DNA of 64,000 bases from Dryocosmus kuriphilus (lineage: Eukaryota > Arthropoda > Insecta > Hymenoptera > Cynipidae): positions 209,414,011 through 209,478,010 of the forward strand of contig CM076189.1 of NCBI GenBank assembly GCA_038277395.1, given 5' to 3'. A program made the translations under genes and the position numbers. The notes below the pieces were generated by a model, which did not search any database, was not told the origin of the DNA, and saw only the letters and a program-made list of their open reading frames with translations. Below are positions 58,431 through 64,000 of the stretch, piece after piece; position 1 is the stretch's first letter, and the number at the start of each line of letters is the position of its first letter.

Positions 58431-58431
58431 A

Positions 58432-58485
58432 CGAAGGCCACCATTGTGTGCCGAAACGCTATATTGGCCTCCATTAACAACTAAT
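58432..58485 (+). ncRNA. Hammerhead-like motif of Penelope-like type, solitary
   Basis: CTGACGAAGGC, an 11-base loop and GCCGAAACG give the CUGANGA, stem II, GAAA order of a hammerhead core with an intact CTGACGA. A proper stem III and cleavage triplet are not evident. No Penelope-like protein sequence was found beside it. Confidence 0.45.
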
Positions 58486-59013
58486 TTAATTCAATTATTT
58501 TGGACCTTAAAGTCAAAACCTTTCCACCAATATCTTACAATTTTTTAATTTATTGAAAATGAAATAATCTCAAAATTACATCTAAAGTTAATTTCTTTAA
58601 TTGTATTTAGAATCAAGGGCCATTTAAACTCACAGAACAGAATATAATTGACATTTGGCCACAGTGATTTGCGATAATAGCCAAAAAAAGGGCCGAAGGA
58701 TGAAGAAAGTTTTCTCGGAAGCAATCTTGTTGGCGCATTTTCGTCTAAAGCCCCGACATCTTCAACTTTGAAGATTGAAGATATGTAAAGACGCCGGCTG
58801 AAAGACGCCCACCCTCATTCGGTAATCATGTTTTTTCCCATTCTCCAACCTCAAGGCAAAAATTTAATGTGAAGATTTATTAAATATCATAACTTATATA
58901 TAAGGAAACCAACGGAAAGAACTTTCTTCTTTGATATATTTACATTTATAGATTAAAGATAGATATTGCTCGTATATAGAAAGGTTTGAAAAAACACTCT
59001 ATCTATACTTTTT

Positions 59014-61348
59014 ACATTCTCATCTCAATGAGAAGGTATTAGTTTTATGTGAAAACTGACTTTCGCGGATTTCATGAAATCTCAACGTTTCATGACCCCC
59101 TGAATCCGAAAAAACAGGTTTTACGTTGGTGTCTGTCTGTCGTTGTCGTTGTTGTCGTTGTCGTTGTTGTCCACTTCCGCAAAAGTATGCGAGATACGAG
59201 AAAATATCAAGAAACAGAATTATTTACCTTCCAAAGACCTACAAATTCTCTTAAAACCATTTTTTGATACAACCCATACTTTATTCATTAAACGTATAAT
59301 ACTGTTTTTTCAATCAAAAAATACATTACTATACAGTCAATAAAAAGTTATTAAAAGTTATTGAAAAATCTGCCCGCTACTCAGGCGCATTCTCATCACG
59401 TTTCTCGCGCTCACCAATCAATGAAATTATATCTAAAACGTAAATTTCTTCATTTTTTACATAGTTTGGCTGAAAAATGCAATTTTTTTATTATTACATT
59501 CTCATCTCAATGAGAAGGTATTAGTTTTATGTGAAAACTGACTTTCGCGGATTTCATGAAATCTCGACGTTTCATGACCCCCAGAATCCGAAAAAACAGG
59601 TTTTACGTTGGTGTCTGTCTGTCGTTGTCGTTGTTGTCGTAGTCTTTTAGCACGATAACTTTCGAAGGACTAATCGGATTGGATTGCGCTTTGGCATACT
59701 TCTTTAATGCATAAAAAGCAAGGAAGAGTTCGTCAACCAGCGGGTTTTGACCAATGGTTCTGATTTTATCCATCATAAATTCTTTCTTAAAATAAAAAAT
59801 TAAAATTTCCCGCCAAAATATGCAAGATACGAAAAAAATCATAATAAACAAAGTTGTTCAACTCAAAAATATCTACATATTTACATCCAACCATTTTCTC
59901 GAAAAGACGCATGGTCTTTAAGTTATTTGTGAAATATGTTAATTCATATAAAAAAATCCACTTCCGCAAAAGTATGCGAGATACGAGAAAATATCAAGAA
60001 GCAGAATTATTTACCTTCCAAAGACCTACAAATTCTCTTAAAACCATTTTTTGATACAAACCATACTTTATTCATTAAACGTATAATACTGTTCATTCAA
60101 TCAAAAAATACATTACTATACAGTCAATAAAAAGTTATTAAAAGTTATTGAAAAATCTGCCTGCTACTCAGGCGCATTCTCATCACGTTTCTCGCGCTCA
60201 CCAATCAATGAAATTATATCTAAAACGTAAATTTCTTAATTTTTTACATAGATTGGCTGAAAAATGGAATTTTTTTATTATTACGTTCTCATCTCAATGA
60301 GAAGGTATTAGTTTTATGTGAAAACTGACTTTCGCGGATTTCATGAAATCTCGACGTTTCATGAGCCCCTGAATCCGAAAAAACAGGTTTTACGTTGGTG
60401 TCTGTCTGCCGTTGTTGTTGTCGTTGTCGTCGTTGTCGTTGTTGTCGTAGTCTGTTAGCACGATAACTTTCGAAGGGCTAATCGGATTGGATTGCGCTTT
60501 TGCATACTTCTTCAAGGCATAAAAAGTAAGGAGGAGTTCGTCAACCAGCGGGTTTTGATCAATGGTTCTGGTTTTATCCATCATAAACTGTTTTCACAAA
60601 ATAAAAAAAAAAAACATTTTCCGGCTAAACTGTGCGAGATACAGAAAATATGTATATAACTAAAATTATTTACCTTAAAAAGATCTACAAATTTTGTATT
60701 AACAATTTTTTGATGAAATGCACGGTTTTTGTTTTTTAATAGAGAAAACGTTATTAAAAATCAAAAATTCAAATTTCCCGCCAAATTTTGCATGATACGG
60801 AAAAATGATAATAAACAAGGTTGTTTAGCTCAAAAAGATCTACAAATTTTGATATAACTATTTTTTGATAAAATGCACGGTTTTGATTTTAATCGAGAAA
60901 ACGCTATTAAAAAATCAAAAATTCCAATTTCCCTCCAAAATATGCAAGATACAAAAGAAATGATAATAAAAAAAGTTGTTCACCTCAAAAAGATCTACAA
61001 ATTTGCTTCCTATCATTGTTTTGAACAGACGCGTAGTTTTTGAGTTATTCGTGAAATATGTTATGAAATATAAAGAAAACCACTTTTCAGCAAAACTATG
61101 CAAGATATGAGAAAATATTAACAAGCAGAATTGTTCACCTTGGAAAGAGAGAGAGAGAATCATGAGAATGTATTCCTTAAGGGCGATAGAGCCTTGAGTA
61201 AAATAATTTCTTTTGTAATTTTTAATTTAAAGGCTTATACGATCCATAAACACCGGGCGCGTAGCGCGAGGTAAATAACCTATCGAGCGCAAAGCGCGAG
61301 TGCCGTAAATAACGTATCGAGCGCGAAGCGCGCGATGAGAATGTGCCC
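59014..61348. repeat. Interspersed repeat family A, three tandem copies
   Basis: Starts at 59014, 59496 and 60283 (each 'ACATTCTCATCTCAATGAGA' or one change), each followed by 'cgcggatttcatgaaatctc', a (GTCGTTGTT)n tract and unit sequence. Copies 1 and 2 are shortened and end in 'actcaggcgcattctcatcacg'. Copy 3 runs through 150-bp units to GCGCGAAGCGCGCGATGAGAATGTGCCC-type sequence near 61320-61348. Confidence 0.88.
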
Positions 61349-61819
61349 TTCCTTTTTCATGATAGCCACGCCTATAGATAGTATGCATGATTTCTAACGT
61401 GGGGTACACTTTAGAATTTAGATTATTAGGATTTTGTCGCGTAATTACCATGGTAACCTAGCGATAACGGGCTACTCGTATTTGATTTGCTATTGACTTG
61501 TTGCTTGAGGCCCAGACCCTACAGAAAACGTATGGGTATGTAGTTATGGCCTGTTTCACACGTGGTCGTTCTCGTCACGAACACTTAACGTGTCAGATTA
61601 GAAAAGTCCTCGAAAGGCCTGCAATTTTTTCGAGTTCTCTGTGAATTTTTGTTACCACAAACAAACATTTCAAATAGAATAGTAATTCTAAGAAAGAGCA
61701 ATTACTTAAAATATATTTAAATAATATACAACCATCCGCAGTAAGAACAAATAACGTTTTCTGAATGTATTTTTATTTTCTAAAACATTGTTGAAAAATG
61801 TATTTTTCAAAGTTGGCTA

Positions 61820-62190
61820 ATCTTGAACCATTCAGTTGGATCTTCACTGATAAACCAATCAAATTCTTGATTTGAGAGTAAAAACCATTACTGATTTGAT
61901 CAAGTGATCCACTTTCCACTTATTCTATTGGGAATCACTTTTTAAATTTGAATCCGTAAGAAATGGTTCACTGTATAAAATTAGAAAGGATTGTCACTGA
62001 TTTTCACTGTTTCGCAGTGACATTTTTACTAAAGTTAATCAGCGAGTTTTGAGTTTTACTGATTAATTTTAGTGTAAATTTTACTACTAGTTAGTGATAT
62101 TCCACCAATAACCAGTGAAAATCCTTACTGATTTGATTCAGTGATCAATTTACGGTGAAATGAGTGATTATTTTATGAAATTCTAGTCAC
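61820..62190. repeat. Cluster of TTTCACTGATT / AATCAGTGAAA motifs
   Basis: Again many short diverged copies in both orientations; the last of six clusters. Confidence 0.55.
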
Positions 62191-64000
62191 GTTTTGCTGT
62201 TTTACGACACACCAAGTTACTGAAGTTTCAGTAATTGTCATATTAAGTTACAAATATCATAAGAATCGTTCAGACTTGAATTTAACAAGGTGAAGAATAA
62301 AAATGTTGATATCCATGGCCTATGAGATAGAGAAGAAAGGGTGAAAGTAATGAAAAAAAAAACTGGCAAGGTAAAGTGCACAAGAAGAGAATAATAGAAG
62401 GATGGTCAGAAAAAGGATGAGAGGCCTGCTATTTTCCGAGCTATTTTCTCAAGTACTCTCCTCACAAGTGACTCTCGATATGACTGACAAAAGAGTGAAT
62501 ACTGAATGCGTACGCAAGAACGACTTCGACATGGGCAGCATTGATAAAATTTTAAATGAAAAATCTGTAACTTATCTCTCTGAGACGTCACATCCGCTCC
62601 TGTCAAAAGACAATTTCGCGCAATAAGCCATATTACGTAATATTACATTACGGAATAATCATTGCGATACAGAATTATTGGAACTCTTAATTAAGAGCGT
62701 TCCTCGAAGTAGCATTAAGTCAAGAAAACAATTCGTGTTGGTGGAGTAAGTATTACGTCAAATACTTTATCCTTTTTCGAAATATTAAAATTATTCTGAA
62801 AGAACGCTTCTAATTAATGCCAGAGCAGGTTAATTTAAAAATTCGAAAATTTATTTCTATTTAAGAAAAGCCGAAAAAACCCTAATAAAAGTTAAATACA
62901 CAAAAAATTGATCGGTTCACTATTATAATTAGTGTCTGTACAACTTTTTAAAATGATTTATTTGGGCCCAGGGTAATAAAAACTGAGACTGGCTTGGGAC
63001 GTCTGTCATATATCACTCTCGCTGAGATTTCCTTACTCTGTTTTTTTCAGAGTATGAAATTTGAGCGTCGATTTTTACGCGTTTGGTCTCACCTCTGACC
63101 CGTTTCATGTTTACGCCTGAATTATTATTATAGAACCGTTAAGTCACGATCATAAATTCTCTACGCATAACAAGAAAGTGGAGATGTCAGTCCTACTTGT
63201 ATTTACTTAATTGAAATGTTTCCTCTAGGCGAATCAAATTTAGAAGTATTTTTTTAACCATAATTTTCAGAACTGATTATATAATAAGGGGGACAGGGAT
63301 AACTACGCATTTCAAGATATTATGAGTAACCTCTAAATTAATATTCCTGTTTTCCGCATGATGATTTTTAAGGTTTCTCATAACGACTTTCTTATCGCTT
63401 GCTCGCGAACTATATTCTCTTTTTTTAAAACTAAAGTTGCATACAAATTCAACTCGATAACGTTATAACACAATAAGCCTAACGACTGATATTAATGCAT
63501 CTTTGATTGCAGCATCCTTGAATATTATTGTAGTTTATTATTTATAATTGGGCACTGTTTACTGTGTTAGATTATTTAATGCGTGTTATAATTTATGTGA
63601 TAAATTGACCCTGGGGAAAAATGTCTCTTTGCAAAGAAACATTTGCGAAAATATTTCGGTATAAAATAAAGTAAAATAAAGGTATAAACTAAAAAATCTA
63701 GCTTCTGTTGCTGCTGATTAGTAATAAATACAAATTCCTGAAAGTTTTTAAATTACTTTTTAACGTAATTTTTTGCTTTAGTGTGAAACATTGACCATTT
63801 TGATGCTCTTAACAAGTTTTAAAAATGTGAAAAAATTACGACATTTTTTTTTTATCAAATGAAAGAAGATTAGGTATTGAAAAGTAATTATAAATGGTAT
63901 AATGCGAAGGGAACTCGACTGGTCAAGTGTAGGGCCTACATCTACTTCTGACTTCTAGCATATATTAATTAAGAGACTTCAGTGATTTTATTCCATTTCA
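62191..64000. other. Unassigned stretch to window end
   Basis: A 74-codon frame from an ATG at 62402 has a non-repetitive composition and an ordinary-looking peptide (LDMTDKRVNTECV) but no family signature. It could be an exon; there is too little to call it one. Nothing else was recognised. Confidence 0.3.

Overview
This is AT-rich eukaryotic (animal) DNA, most probably an insect nuclear genome. It has one spliced developmental gene with GT-AG introns, an insect-type repeat load (Penelope-like retroelements, a mariner, a non-LTR retrotransposon, tRNA-derived SINEs, foldback elements and MITEs), long (TA)n runs and no bacterial-style operons. A hymenopteran is plausible from the gene and the repeat style, but the sequence alone does not prove it.

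The one convincing host gene is a group E Sox transcription factor (SoxE/Sox100B/Sox9 type) on the + strand, about 29345 to 52991. Five coding exons can be joined with consistent phases. The first ends in the SoxE dimerisation motif (GYDWTLVP). The second holds the first part of the HMG box. The third holds the rest of the HMG box, a basic tail and a possible SUMO site. The fourth carries the SoxE transactivation motif (ELDQYLPP), and the fifth is the C-terminus. Read from the ATG at 29704 the join gives an open 504-codon protein. Upstream of that ATG the same repeated KRK peptide module continues in another frame, so the true N-terminus is probably longer and broken by a small indel. Two large introns (about 11.4 and 10.0 kb) hold most of the repeats of the second half of the window.

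Layout. 1-1.2 kb: end of an interspersed repeat with GC-rich GCGCGAAGCGCG blocks. 1.3-1.6 kb: hairpin element. 1.7-4.1 kb: decayed mobile-type pseudogene. 6.6-7.7 kb: TIR element. 9.9-10.3 kb: hairpin with a tRNA-like sequence in its loop. 10.8-11.4 kb: 170-bp tandem repeat. 11.9-14.8 kb: long inverted-repeat element carrying a deleted mariner in one arm. 14.8-19.5 kb: Penelope-like element with a frameshifted reverse transcriptase and GIY-YIG region, interrupted by an unfamiliar CCAGTTTGTG element and flanked by inverted arms. 19.8-26.9 kb: three copies of a CCCGGTAA-TIR element, one nested in a non-LTR retrotransposon and itself holding a palindromic MITE. 26.9-28.1 kb: second Penelope-like fragment between inverted arms with hammerhead-like hairpins. 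28.4-53 kb: SoxE; intron 1 holds a 640-bp satellite whose units each carry a SINE (tRNA-like) head, and intron 2 a 2.4-kb degenerate short-motif array. 53-64 kb: foldback elements, a TTAA-flanked MITE, three tandem copies of the repeat seen at 1 kb, and otherwise unrecognised AT-rich DNA.

No CRISPR array, rRNA, intact tRNA gene or intact transposase was seen. Most open frames in the window are chance frames in AT-rich or repeat DNA and are not annotated as genes.
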